Below, piece after piece: positions 30,791 to 37,766 of a stretch of DNA of 39,965 nt. The stretch spans positions 1 to 39,965 of the forward strand of contig JAQUOM010000002.1 in the NCBI GenBank assembly GCA_028717105.1. Direction: 5' to 3'. The notes under the pieces are model-generated. The model was given only the letters and a program-made list of their open reading frames with translations, searched no databases and was not told the DNA's origin. The DNA is from Candidatus Omnitrophota bacterium. GTDB lineage: Bacteria; Omnitrophota; Gorgyraeia; Velamenicoccales; Velamenicoccaceae. Numbering within the stretch: position 1 is the stretch's first letter; each line of letters opens with the position of its first letter. The position numbers and the translations under genes are program-made.

Positions 30791-32057
30791 ATTCTAAGGT
30801 TTCTCCTTTCGCCAGGACCCAATTGGCTTCTGCCTGCAGGGCATTGGCCTGGGCATCCAACAAATCTTTTTTTGCCTGCACCAGATCATCTTCAATGATC
30901 GTCCAGTTATCATAAGACATCATACCGATGGAATACTGCGCTTGGGCGATCCTGGAACGCTCTTCTGTAGCAACCAGGAATTTCTGTTTGACCGCCACGG
31001 TCTCCGCTGCATCCTTTAAGGAGGCCCAGGACTGTTCAAGGGCAAGGATCACGCCGTCATAGGTGCTGCGTTCATTGGCTTGGGCTTCGGTGAGCACGGA
31101 CTTCGCCTGGTCGAGTTGCGCCGTCTTCAACCCGCCTTCAAAAAGAGGCAAAGACAATCCCAGCCCCACGCTCCACGTATTGCTCTGAGGCGGCCAGTGA
31201 GAACTGGTCTTGCCGATATCCGCATCGCCTGTGACGACAGGGAAAAAATTCTCCTTCGCCGCCTTAACGCCGTAGACCGCCGCGTTTTTCTGCGCCACCG
31301 TGACCTGCAAAGAAGGATGGATTGCAGCCAGGGCCTTAAAATCGGGATTTTGGTCCCCGGAAACGTCCACTCCGAATTCTCCCTGGACGGCAACCGCCAT
31401 AAAATCAGTCCGGCCCAGTTCTTTTGTCAGCTGCCACTGGGCCACGATCAGGTCCCTCTTGGCCTGCTCCACCTCAAATTTCGCCTGGGCAAGGTTGGCT
31501 TCAGCAGTCAACAGCGCACCTTTGTGCTCCAGGCCTGATTGGTACCGCAGGGTGATCAAAACGAGGTTATTCTTGCGGATGCGGGCGATATCTTCCGTCA
31601 CTTCGATAAGTGCCTGGGCCCGAAGCAGGCTGATAAACGCCGTGCGCAGACGCTGACGGACGTCGGATGAAACAAATCTGTAATTCTCTTTTGCGGCCTG
31701 GATGTTTTGTCCGGCGGCCTTGACGTCGCTGACCGTTTTAAAACCGTCAAAGATCAACTGGGAACCGGAGACGCCATAAGAATACGTGTCCTTCGTGCCC
31801 GATGCGGCAGACTTGGCCGTGCCGGCACTGACGTCGCTTGTAACCTGGGGATAAAGGGTGCTGGCAGTGATCTGTTTCTGGGACACGGATTGACTGACAT
31901 TCTCGACAGCCACAATCAGGTCGGGATGGTTTTTCGCCGCCTCCTGGACGCAGTTTTCCCACGTCAGGATCTCATGGACCTCTTGGGCCCCCGCGGGGCC
32001 GGCCGGAGAGCATGCGGCAAAAACAATAAAGAGAAAAACAAAAATTCCTGGCTTCAT
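30780..32057 (-). CDS. TolC-like outer-membrane efflux lipoprotein
   Basis: A 425-aa protein of the outer-membrane efflux family, the exit duct of the MacAB pump. Long amphipathic helices (for example QKQITASTLYPQVTSDV, AKENYRFVSSDVRQRLRTAF and YDGVILALEQSWASLKDAAE) alternate with two strand regions, in two internal repeats. The ATG at 32057 was chosen because it is 1 nt after the AbrB stop (TAAG-ATG) and opens a lipoprotein signal with lipobox VFAAC. A longer frame to 32144 overlaps the AbrB gene and is not likely. Lipid anchoring at Cys19 would match NodT/OprM-type channels. Gene order is regulator, tolC-like, macA, macB. Confidence 0.9.
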   Translation of the reverse strand: MKPGIFVFLFIVFAACSPAGPAGAQEVHEILTWENCVQEAAKNHPDLIVAVENVSQSVSQKQITASTLYPQVTSDVSAGTAKSAASGTKDTYSYGVSGSQLIFDGFKTVSDVKAAGQNIQAAKENYRFVSSDVRQRLRTAFISLLRAQALIEVTEDIARIRKNNLVLITLRYQSGLEHKGALLTAEANLAQAKFEVEQAKRDLIVAQWQLTKELGRTDFMAVAVQGEFGVDVSGDQNPDFKALAAIHPSLQVTVAQKNAAVYGVKAAKENFFPVVTGDADIGKTSSHWPPQSNTWSVGLGLSLPLFEGGLKTAQLDQAKSVLTEAQANERSTYDGVILALEQSWASLKDAAETVAVKQKFLVATEERSRIAQAQYSIGMMSYDNWTIIEDDLVQAKKDLLDAQANALQAEANWVLAKGETLEYEE

Positions 32058-32058
32058 C

Positions 32059-32289
32059 TTATTTTGTTTTCGCTTCAAACGACTCGCGCAAAATGGATAT
32101 TTCAGCCAGAAACCTGCTGAATTCCTCAACGGGGACAAGACCAATCATGTCTCTTCCCTTGGAAAGGACAACCAGCTTGTCATTCGCGTTGATCTTCAGC
32201 AGTTTGCGCAGTTCCACAGGGATAACCACCTGCCCTTTGCCGCCGACCGTCACGGTCCCGTAAACTTTAGGATGCATCAACCGGCTCAT
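32059..32289 (-). CDS. AbrB/SpoVT-type DNA-binding regulator
   Basis: A 76-aa protein with a swapped-hairpin AbrB/MazE fold: TVTVGGKGQVVIPVELRKLLKINANDKLVVLSKG is the domain at about residues 12-45, followed by an amphipathic C-terminal helix. ATG 32289 follows AAAGGAGG by 7 nt. It lies 1 nt upstream of the tolC-like gene, so it leads the efflux operon and probably regulates it. An inverted repeat over the -10 box (32358-32400) is a candidate binding site. It might also be an orphan antitoxin of MazE type, but no toxin gene follows, which favours a regulator. Confidence 0.87.
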   Translation of the reverse strand: MSRLMHPKVYGTVTVGGKGQVVIPVELRKLLKINANDKLVVLSKGRDMIGLVPVEEFSRFLAEISILRESFEAKTK

Positions 32290-32357
32290 TGAACGTCCTC
32301 CTTTATTTCTCCGTTTAACAGGCTGCGATTCTAAAGCCCTTGTTGATCGCGCCTGAG

Positions 32358-32421
32358 GTATAATTTGTATGAATGGTATGAATTGTTAAATAAATTATAC
32401 TACTCCACGAAAACAAATCAA
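32358..32421 (-). promoter_or_regulatory. Promoter and operator of the AbrB-tolC-macAB operon
   Basis: On the minus strand TTGATT (32416-32421) and a perfect TATAAT (32394-32399) are separated by 16 nt. An inverted repeat, GTATAATTT (32358-32366) and AAATTATAC (32392-32400), has one arm over the -10 box. Between the arms GTATGAAT occurs twice as a direct repeat. Autoregulation by the AbrB-type protein is the simplest reading. Confidence 0.75.
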
Positions 32422-32487
32422 GGATTTTTTTCAAAAACAGGGGTGAAAAACCGGCGTAAAAAACCGCGCGGACAACCAGGAAGGGTA

Positions 32488-33246
32488 TTATTCTCCAAAA
32501 AACACTTTGAACGGCAGAGAGGCGACCTGAACGGCACTTTTGAGCCCTGACTTGGCCGTGCCCCAGGCGGCGTCGACCGTGTCGGAAACGCCGGAGAGGG
32601 CCGGCGAAAGAGTCAAGTGGATCAATTTCCCGATCTCCGTATTCTGGATCGCTTTATAAATGATCAGCTTGACGACCTCGTTCTCATCCTGCAGCCGGAC
32701 GAACGCCTGGTCTTTTATACCGATGGTATAAATATGGATTTTTTTACCGGAGGGCGCATATTCCGTATAATGGACTGTCCCGATGCTCAAGACAAAGACG
32801 TCGAAAAAGAAAGGGGTGGTGTCTTTAGCGGCAAGGTCCGGGTCTTTGATCGGCACCAGTTCCTTGATATTCACCTTACCCTCATGGTTCTTGATGATGG
32901 AAAGCCGTTCCAGATCGATGGCCAGAAGATAAATGTTCGGTTTCTTGAGGAAAACCAAATTCCCCGGATCCCAGACGATATGGATCGCATTAATATAAGC
33001 CAACTCCTTCTCATCAAAACCGGCCGGATTGTCAATGGTTATCCCCTTGGCAAAAATATGGGTCAAGAACGGCGAGTGTTCCAATTTTTGGATGGCGACC
33101 TCGATCCCCAGTTGTTGTTCGATCTCACGCTCGACTAAATCCTTCAACTTCAGGTGTGCGGCAACGACAAAGGTCGCCGCGGACAAAAGAACGATAAGAA
33201 AAAAAATGATGCCCAGGGCGATGATGAAAAATTTGAAGATTTTCAT
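32488..33246 (-). CDS. AsmA-like membrane-anchored envelope protein
   Basis: A 252-aa protein with an N-terminal helix (FIIALGIIFFLIVLLSAATFVV) and a periplasmic part that starts like AsmA/TamB-type proteins: VEREIEQQLGIEVAIQKLEHSPFLTHIFAKGITIDNPAGF, then LEL-type strands such as YLLAIDLERLSIIKNHEGKVNIKEL. It is much shorter than AsmA (about 600 aa), so it covers only the N-terminal repeat. A C-terminal amphipathic stretch ends LPFKVFFGE. AsmA-like proteins bridge the envelope and move phospholipids, which would suit the mla genes in the same operon. The ATG at 33246 is 10 nt after the stop of the zinc-ribbon gene. It is the last gene of the long operon. Confidence 0.72.
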   Translation of the reverse strand: MKIFKFFIIALGIIFFLIVLLSAATFVVAAHLKLKDLVEREIEQQLGIEVAIQKLEHSPFLTHIFAKGITIDNPAGFDEKELAYINAIHIVWDPGNLVFLKKPNIYLLAIDLERLSIIKNHEGKVNIKELVPIKDPDLAAKDTTPFFFDVFVLSIGTVHYTEYAPSGKKIHIYTIGIKDQAFVRLQDENEVVKLIIYKAIQNTEIGKLIHLTLSPALSGVSDTVDAAWGTAKSGLKSAVQVASLPFKVFFGE

Positions 33247-33256
33247 AGATAAAAGA

Positions 33257-33976
33257 TTAGCTGTCAAACCCCAGATAATCAGAAGCCGTCAGGATGACAT
33301 CGGCAATGCAATTGGCAAGGGCAATCCAGAAAAAGACCCAATACAGAGGAACGCCCGCATGGATAACGAACGCGGCCTCTTTGGCAAAGAACAGGCCGAA
33401 GAAAGATGCCGCGCTGCCGCTCCATATATAAGACGCGATAAAAAACAAAACCACGGAAACAAAATTATTCACGCACCATTTGATAAAGGTCCCGTAGTGA
33501 GTGTGCCTGTGGAGGAGATGCATCCTCAAGGCAATGAAAAAAAGCCAGACGACATTCGCCGACAAAAGAATAATAAACCACTGAAAAAACCTGTAAGCGT
33601 TCTCCTCGCTCCCCCGGACGGCAATACACATCGTGTAATACGCGAAGGAATGGAATATCAAAATCGGGAAGTCCAGCGTAAACACGACCCAACGCCACGA
33701 TTTATGCCTTTCGGAAAGAAGGGCGGCGGCATGGAGGTTGCGGGTCGGCGCAAAGAAAAACCTGATCAGGACAAACGTGCTGATGGCCAAGAGCGGAAAC
33801 CCTTTCCAGTTGTCCGCCCGGATCACCGCTTCCGCCGCGGCCGCGTATCCCCAGGCCATAAAGATCGCATAGATGATCTCTGCCCGAAGAATAAAATCAT
33901 CAAAGCGCCTGTGCAGCTCCGCCCCGCAAACACGGCAAACGTGCTTATGGCTCCCGCAAACCTTGCAATGCTCCAT
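33257..33976 (-). CDS. Zinc-ribbon multi-helix membrane protein, unknown function
   Basis: A 239-aa protein that begins with a small zinc ribbon, CKVCGSHKHVCRVCGAELHRR (Cys4, Cys7, Cys15, Cys18), followed by about six hydrophobic helices (for example FPLLAISTFVLIRFFF, FFQWFIILLSANVVWLFF and VPLYWVFFWIALANCIAD). The ribbon should lie in the cytoplasm before helix 1. No transporter or enzyme motif is seen. The start follows AGGAGAGG. It lies 14 nt after the secreted-protein gene and 10 nt before the AsmA-like gene, which suggests an envelope role. I do not recognise the family. Confidence 0.72.
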   Translation of the reverse strand: MEHCKVCGSHKHVCRVCGAELHRRFDDFILRAEIIYAIFMAWGYAAAAEAVIRADNWKGFPLLAISTFVLIRFFFAPTRNLHAAALLSERHKSWRWVVFTLDFPILIFHSFAYYTMCIAVRGSEENAYRFFQWFIILLSANVVWLFFIALRMHLLHRHTHYGTFIKWCVNNFVSVVLFFIASYIWSGSAASFFGLFFAKEAAFVIHAGVPLYWVFFWIALANCIADVILTASDYLGFDS

Positions 33977-33990
33977 AAAACCGCCCTCTC

Positions 33991-34554
33991 CTAAAATTTT
34001 TCAACCTTGGCGATTTCTTCCTTGAAATACGTCAAGATGATCCCTTCGGATTCAACTCTGACATCATTTTCCCGTTCTTCTACCAACCTGCCTTCGATGA
34101 CAGGGCCAGACTTAAAATGAACCCTGACCTTTTGACCGGATACGGCGGCCTCATCGCCCTGCGCTTCATCCGGCCCCGTGCCGGCGGCGTCTTCTTCAAA
34201 CGTAATGACTTTGGCTCCGGACGATGGCCCCGCTTCCTCTCCGGTGCCGCTGACCGCGTTTTGGGCCGCCGGACCGGAACCGACCTGACTCAAGAAACGC
34301 GGCCCCTTGGACGCCAGGGCCTGGCCGCTTTCGCTATAAAGTTGCGTCATGGCCTCGCCGACGATCCCGGAGGCATCGCCGCCGGAGCCTGCAGCCTCTT
34401 CTTCGTTTGAAACCCGGGCCTTCTGCCTGCCGGCCTTGGCCGCTGCCGCCATCCCGCCGGTGAGCGTCGTATATTCCAGCGTAGACTGCGCCAGCACCCC
34501 ATCGCAAAAAGCAAACAAACAAAAAAAAGATATGATGCCTTTCAAGATTTTCAT
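33991..34554 (-). CDS. Secreted low-complexity protein with C-terminal small beta domain
   Basis: A 187-aa protein with a signal peptide (cleavage near GVLAQSTL). Residues 30-130 are rich in Ala, Gly, Ser and Glu and look disordered. The last 45 residues (VRVHFKSGPVIEGRLVEERENDVRV, then ILTYFKEEIAKVEKF) have the strand pattern of a small SH3- or Sm-like beta barrel. It overlaps the Smr gene by 4 nt (ATGA), so it is translationally coupled to it. The function is not known; a periplasmic binding module on a flexible stalk is one reading. Confidence 0.65.
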   Translation of the reverse strand: MKILKGIISFFCLFAFCDGVLAQSTLEYTTLTGGMAAAAKAGRQKARVSNEEEAAGSGGDASGIVGEAMTQLYSESGQALASKGPRFLSQVGSGPAAQNAVSGTGEEAGPSSGAKVITFEEDAAGTGPDEAQGDEAAVSGQKVRVHFKSGPVIEGRLVEERENDVRVESEGIILTYFKEEIAKVEKF

Positions 34555-34847
34555 CGTTGATATCCGTATAACCCTATTCTTTTCCTGTTGGACTGGTGCT
34601 TAAAATGGACGAAAATACGGCCAAAATTCTTATCGTCTTTCTCGACCCTGTGATAGAGCTGTTTAAACTTAGGCTGGTCCAAAAAACGCAGGACGCGCTT
34701 TTTTAGCTCACCGCTCCCCTTGCCGGTAATGATCTCAACCAAAGGGATCCTTTTGCTTATGGCTTCCTCCATGATCCGGTGAAGCTCCGCGTCGATCGCC
34801 CGGCCTTTATTGAAGATGTCATGCAGATCGCATTTGATCTTTGCCAT
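34551..34847 (-). CDS. Smr-domain protein
   Basis: A 98-aa stand-alone Smr domain (MutS2 C-terminal type), a fold with DNA- or RNA-nicking activity in several members. The family landmarks are KCDLHDI near residue 5 (the LDLHG equivalent) and VEIITGKGSGELKKRVLRFL near 37-56 (the TGxG motif). The usual LDLHG reads CDLHD, which keeps the Asp and His. The start follows GGAGACC. It lies 12 nt after the archaemetzincin gene. A role in RNA or DNA processing is likely from the fold; why it is in an mla-headed operon is unclear. Confidence 0.87.
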   Translation of the reverse strand: MAKIKCDLHDIFNKGRAIDAELHRIMEEAISKRIPLVEIITGKGSGELKKRVLRFLDQPKFKQLYHRVEKDDKNFGRIFVHFKHQSNRKRIGLYGYQR

Positions 34848-34859
34848 GGTCTCCTTTTT

Positions 34860-35396
34860 TTAAGATTTCCGGGCCGATATCTTCCGCTTGCAGGCGGCAC
34901 AGAAGGCGGCTTTCTTTGCGTCCGTGTCGTTGACGGAATCAGAAAAGAACATGGCGCAGCGACGATGCGAACAATGGGAAAGCCGCAGGGTATGGCCAAG
35001 CTCGTGGATCGATTCTTTGATCGCCCGGGAATAAAACAATTCCTTGTCCTGTTTTCGACCGTAGAACTCCGGCTTCAGGCGCGCAAGCGACAGCAGGCAA
35101 CACCCTGTCCTGCGATTAGCCAGGCCGAAAATAAAATTCATAGGGTCCGTATGCATGTCCGCGTCCATGACGCCCAGCACCCTCTCCTCTTTTGTATTGA
35201 TGATGAATTCGCCGGCAAGGTCGTCTAAAATGGCATTGGCGTAATACTGGCGCCTCCTGAAGTCATAGGCCTCCTCAGGGATAGGCCTTTTGGGTTCGAT
35301 CGCCACGTCCGCAGAAAACGATCTGGCAAGCCCTGCAGCCAGGCGGTCAAACACCTCATGCCTCGGCATGCCTATGGGGATCAAAAAAATCTTCAT
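34860..35396 (-). CDS. Archaemetzincin-like zinc metalloprotease
   Basis: A 178-aa enzyme of the archaemetzincin family. The zinc helix is HELGH (131-135), the third ligand is His141 in LRLSHC, and the extra cysteine zinc site is Cys142, Cys147 (CSHRRCAM), Cys166 and Cys169 (CAAC). The spacing follows the family pattern, with about 16 residues between the Met and the last Cys pair. One difference stands out: the metzincin glycine three residues after HELGH is Arg138 here. The remaining sequence, such as RRRQYYANAILDDL and VLGVMDADMHTDPMNFIFGLA, is typical. The start follows AGGGGAAAACC. No native substrate is known for the family. It sits between the mla lipoprotein and Smr genes. Confidence 0.9.
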   Translation of the reverse strand: MKIFLIPIGMPRHEVFDRLAAGLARSFSADVAIEPKRPIPEEAYDFRRRQYYANAILDDLAGEFIINTKEERVLGVMDADMHTDPMNFIFGLANRRTGCCLLSLARLKPEFYGRKQDKELFYSRAIKESIHELGHTLRLSHCSHRRCAMFFSDSVNDTDAKKAAFCAACKRKISARKS

Positions 35397-35442
35397 GGTT
35401 TTCCCCTATCTCATCGCATCGCGCAGGCAAACGAGAAGGCCT

Positions 35443-35475
35443 GCCTGCCCGCTTGTCTTCGACAAACAGGCAGGC
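35443..35475 (-). repeat. Intergenic hairpin between mla lipoprotein and archaemetzincin genes
   Basis: GCCTGCCCGCTTGTC (35443-35457) and GACAAACAGGCAGGC (35461-35475) form a 15-bp imperfect stem (two G-T type pairs) with a 3-nt loop. There is no T-run, so it is not a normal terminator. Similar CCCGCCTGTCTT words are at about 37667-37680, so it may be a dispersed palindromic element. Confidence 0.5.
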
Positions 35476-35489
35476 GTGCCGGCAAAGCT

Positions 35490-36131
35490 TCATTCCCCTG
35501 CCTTGCCGGCCAGGCCGGCGACAGCTTCAGCGATCTGGCGGCTCAGGGACGTCATCGCGACGCTCAAGGCGTCGGTCAATCCTTCGTATGTAGCCGACCC
35601 GATCGGCTCGTTGAAGGCGGAACGTTTCGTCATGACGACATCTTTGGCTTTCACGTCCAGAACAGACCACTGCACCACCAGCCCAAGGTTCTCATCCAGG
35701 CGCGCATCCCAATCAAGCAGCTCGACGATCACCTGATACCGCACGGAGACAAAAAAGTTCCACGGAAAAGTCTCGATCACCGCCGTCGGGAACATCCCGG
35801 CAAGCTCCTCGTTAATGCGACGCGCCATCGCCGCATCCAGGGATTCGCCCCAGCGGTCGAATTGGGCAATCACAAGCCTCTTGTTTCTGTCGCGTGTCAC
35901 GATCTGCGGACGGGCCAGATAAGCCGGGATCTTCACGGGCCCCACGCTGATCACCGTGCCGTCGGGAACGCCGGAAATTTGATCACCGCTGCCTTGAACG
36001 CTCACAGGGCTGTCAAGCATGTAAAACCGTGCATCCGGGCTATTGCCGACAGACACGCATCCGCCGCAAGACAAAACTGCCCCTGCGCACAAACAAAAAC
36101 ACAATAAAAGGACCACCATGGATCGTCTCAT
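35490..36131 (-). CDS. PqiC/ABC-type transport auxiliary lipoprotein
   Basis: A 213-aa lipoprotein of the PqiC (DUF330) type, which works with MCE-family lipid transporters in the envelope. The ATG at 36131 overlaps the mlaD stop region (TGA-TATG) and opens a lipoprotein signal with a Cys-rich end (VLSCGGC), so the lipidated Cys is not certain. The mature part has the family stretches FYMLDSPVSV, ISVGPVKIPAYLARPQIVTR and FDRWGESLDAAMARRINEELA. It follows mlaD directly. It probably docks to the outer membrane and helps pass lipids to or from the MlaD ring. A palindromic 90-nt gap separates it from the archaemetzincin gene. Confidence 0.88.
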   Translation of the reverse strand: MRRSMVVLLLCFCLCAGAVLSCGGCVSVGNSPDARFYMLDSPVSVQGSGDQISGVPDGTVISVGPVKIPAYLARPQIVTRDRNKRLVIAQFDRWGESLDAAMARRINEELAGMFPTAVIETFPWNFFVSVRYQVIVELLDWDARLDENLGLVVQWSVLDVKAKDVVMTKRSAFNEPIGSATYEGLTDALSVAMTSLSRQIAEAVAGLAGKAGE

Positions 36132-36132
36132 A

Positions 36133-36840
36133 TCATTCGCCTCCTCTGGGAACCTGCTTGCCTTTGATGATCGCCTCCGGATGTTCTTCAAGATATTCAG
36201 CCAGCAATCTCATGGAGCGCGAGGCCATCGTTACCTCCCCAACGGCTTTTTCCAGTACGTAGAGCCCCTCGGGGCTGACCAATTTATTGATCCCCTCTAC
36301 CGTTTTTTCCAGGCTGTCGGCGATCTCCTTGATCGGCAATTCGTTCATCAGCTCAAAGATATCCGGCGAGGTAGGCAGGGCCGGCAGCTCCGGATATTTT
36401 TTGACGATCCCGTGCAGTTTCACCTCTTTATCGGGGTAAAAATCAAAAGAAATCATCAGCTGATTGGTGATAAAATTCTGAATATCCAGGCGCGCCTTAA
36501 GGCCCCGCTCGATCAGGGTCTTATACTCGGGGTAACCTATCTTGTCCGGGAATCCCTCCACGCGCGACAATTCTACATCAACGATGGTCGCAATCAGGAC
36601 ATCCCCGGTCCCGGGATGATAGACCAGATGGATCCGGTCGACATTCCCGATCTGAACCCCCTTAAAAATGACGGGCGAACCTTCAGACAACCCCTTGACC
36701 GAACCTTCAAAATACAAAACATATTTGTCCGATTGCGGAAAGAGAAGCCCCGAACCAAAAAAGACGATTGCGGCCACGAATAGAACGACGGCCCCCACCA
36801 CAAACGCACCGATCAACCTTTTGTTCGCTTTCTTTATCAT
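36133..36840 (-). CDS. mlaD: MlaD-like MCE-domain protein
   Basis: A 235-aa inner-membrane-anchored lipid-binding protein. One N-terminal helix (GAFVVGAVVLFVAAIVFFG) is followed by a single MCE domain (about residues 38-125: YVLYFEGSVKGLSEGSPVIFKGVQIGNVDRI is its core). A helical C-terminal part follows (LPTSPDIFELMNELPIKEIADSLEKTVEGINKL). It would form the hexameric ring of an Mla-type retrograde or anterograde phospholipid transporter. The start overlaps the mlaF stop (ATGA), so the two are coupled. The set mlaE-mlaF-mlaD-PqiC is complete except for a MlaB gene (a STAS domain is fused to MlaE) and a MlaC carrier. Confidence 0.93.
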   Translation of the reverse strand: MIKKANKRLIGAFVVGAVVLFVAAIVFFGSGLLFPQSDKYVLYFEGSVKGLSEGSPVIFKGVQIGNVDRIHLVYHPGTGDVLIATIVDVELSRVEGFPDKIGYPEYKTLIERGLKARLDIQNFITNQLMISFDFYPDKEVKLHGIVKKYPELPALPTSPDIFELMNELPIKEIADSLEKTVEGINKLVSPEGLYVLEKAVGEVTMASRSMRLLAEYLEEHPEAIIKGKQVPRGGE

Positions 36841-37613
36841 GAAACCGCTCCTTCTTGTCTCTCGCCCCTCGTCAAAAACTCGATCACCTTAGGATCCCGA
36901 GACGTTCTCAGCAATTCCTTGGGATTGCCGATCGCGCCCATCGTCTTCTTACGGTCATCCAAAAACAAGGCATTCGTGCCAACGGCAAAAATGCTCGCCA
37001 ATTCGTGCGTAACGATCAAAATGGTCGCGCCCAGGGTATCGCGCAACTGCAGGATCAGGTCATCGAGCATTCTGGCGCTGACAGGATCGAGCCCCGCAGA
37101 CGGTTCGTCAAAAAAGATGATCTCCGGGTCCAGCGCAATGGCGCGCGCGAGCCCCGCGCGCTTACGCATGCCGCCGGAGATCTCCGATGGATAGAAATCT
37201 TCGTAACCCGAAAGGCCCACCATCGCAAGCTTCAAGGCGACGATGTCGCGGATCTGCCCACGCGATAAACTCGCGTAAATCTCGAGCGGCAAGGCGATAT
37301 TCTCGCTCAGGGTGAGAGAACTCCACAGGGCACCGCCTTGATACAAGACGCCAAAACGCCGCATGACCGCTTTCTGCCCTTCATCGTCTAAGGCCCAGAG
37401 GTCTATGCCGCTATAAAGAACCTCTCCTTTTTGCGGCCGAAGCAATCCGATCAAAGCCTTGAGCAACGTGCTCTTGCCGCAGCCGCTCGCTCCCATCACG
37501 ATGAAAATATCGCCCTTTGTGACGCTGAAATTGATATCGCGCATCACGACATAATCGTTGTAAGCAAGTTCCAAATTCCGGACTTCAATGATCGGTGTTT
37601 GTGTTTGATCCAT
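36837..37613 (-). CDS. mlaF: MlaF-like ABC transporter ATPase
   Basis: A 258-aa cytoplasmic ATPase that powers the Mla lipid transporter. Walker A is GASGCGKSTLL (about residues 39-49), the Q-loop is LYQGGALWSSL, the signature is ISGGMRKRAGLARA, Walker B is IIFFDEPSAGLDP, and the switch His is VTHE. The LSG start has the ISGGMRKR form typical of MlaF/TTG2A rather than other importers. The start follows AAGGAACCT. It lies about 150 nt after mlaE, a gap filled by palindromic GC-rich sequence, and overlaps mlaD by 4 nt. Confidence 0.95.
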   Translation of the reverse strand: MDQTQTPIIEVRNLELAYNDYVVMRDINFSVTKGDIFIVMGASGCGKSTLLKALIGLLRPQKGEVLYSGIDLWALDDEGQKAVMRRFGVLYQGGALWSSLTLSENIALPLEIYASLSRGQIRDIVALKLAMVGLSGYEDFYPSEISGGMRKRAGLARAIALDPEIIFFDEPSAGLDPVSARMLDDLILQLRDTLGATILIVTHELASIFAVGTNALFLDDRKKTMGAIGNPKELLRTSRDPKVIEFLTRGERQEGAVS

Positions 37614-37766
37614 AGGTTCCTTAAAAACCCCTCGGGCTGCCCTCCGGCCAACCGGCCGGGGCCTACCCGCCTGTCTTTTTTGTCCGCCCAGCGGGGCGCG
37701 ACGCCCCTATCCGCCATGGCTTTGCCTGCAAAACAAAGGCAGCCTGCGGCCCGGCCTCAAGGGTCT
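37614..37766 (-). other. GC-rich palindromic gap between mlaE and mlaF
   Basis: No gene is seen. The gap holds the palindromes CCGGCCAACCGGCCGG (37647-37662) and GGGGCGCGACGCCCC, and a CCCGCCTGTCTT word shared with the hairpin at 35443-35475. No T-run follows the stems, so polar termination is not indicated; a mobile palindromic element is possible. Confidence 0.4.

Noticed and set aside
32059..32289. MazE-type antitoxin of a toxin-antitoxin pair
   Set aside because: The next gene is tolC-like, no toxin gene lies on either side, and the promoter layout fits a regulator of the efflux operon.
34551..35396. Defence system built on the Smr nuclease fold and archaemetzincin
   Set aside because: Neither gene has a known defence role, there are no defence neighbours, and the operon context is lipid transport.
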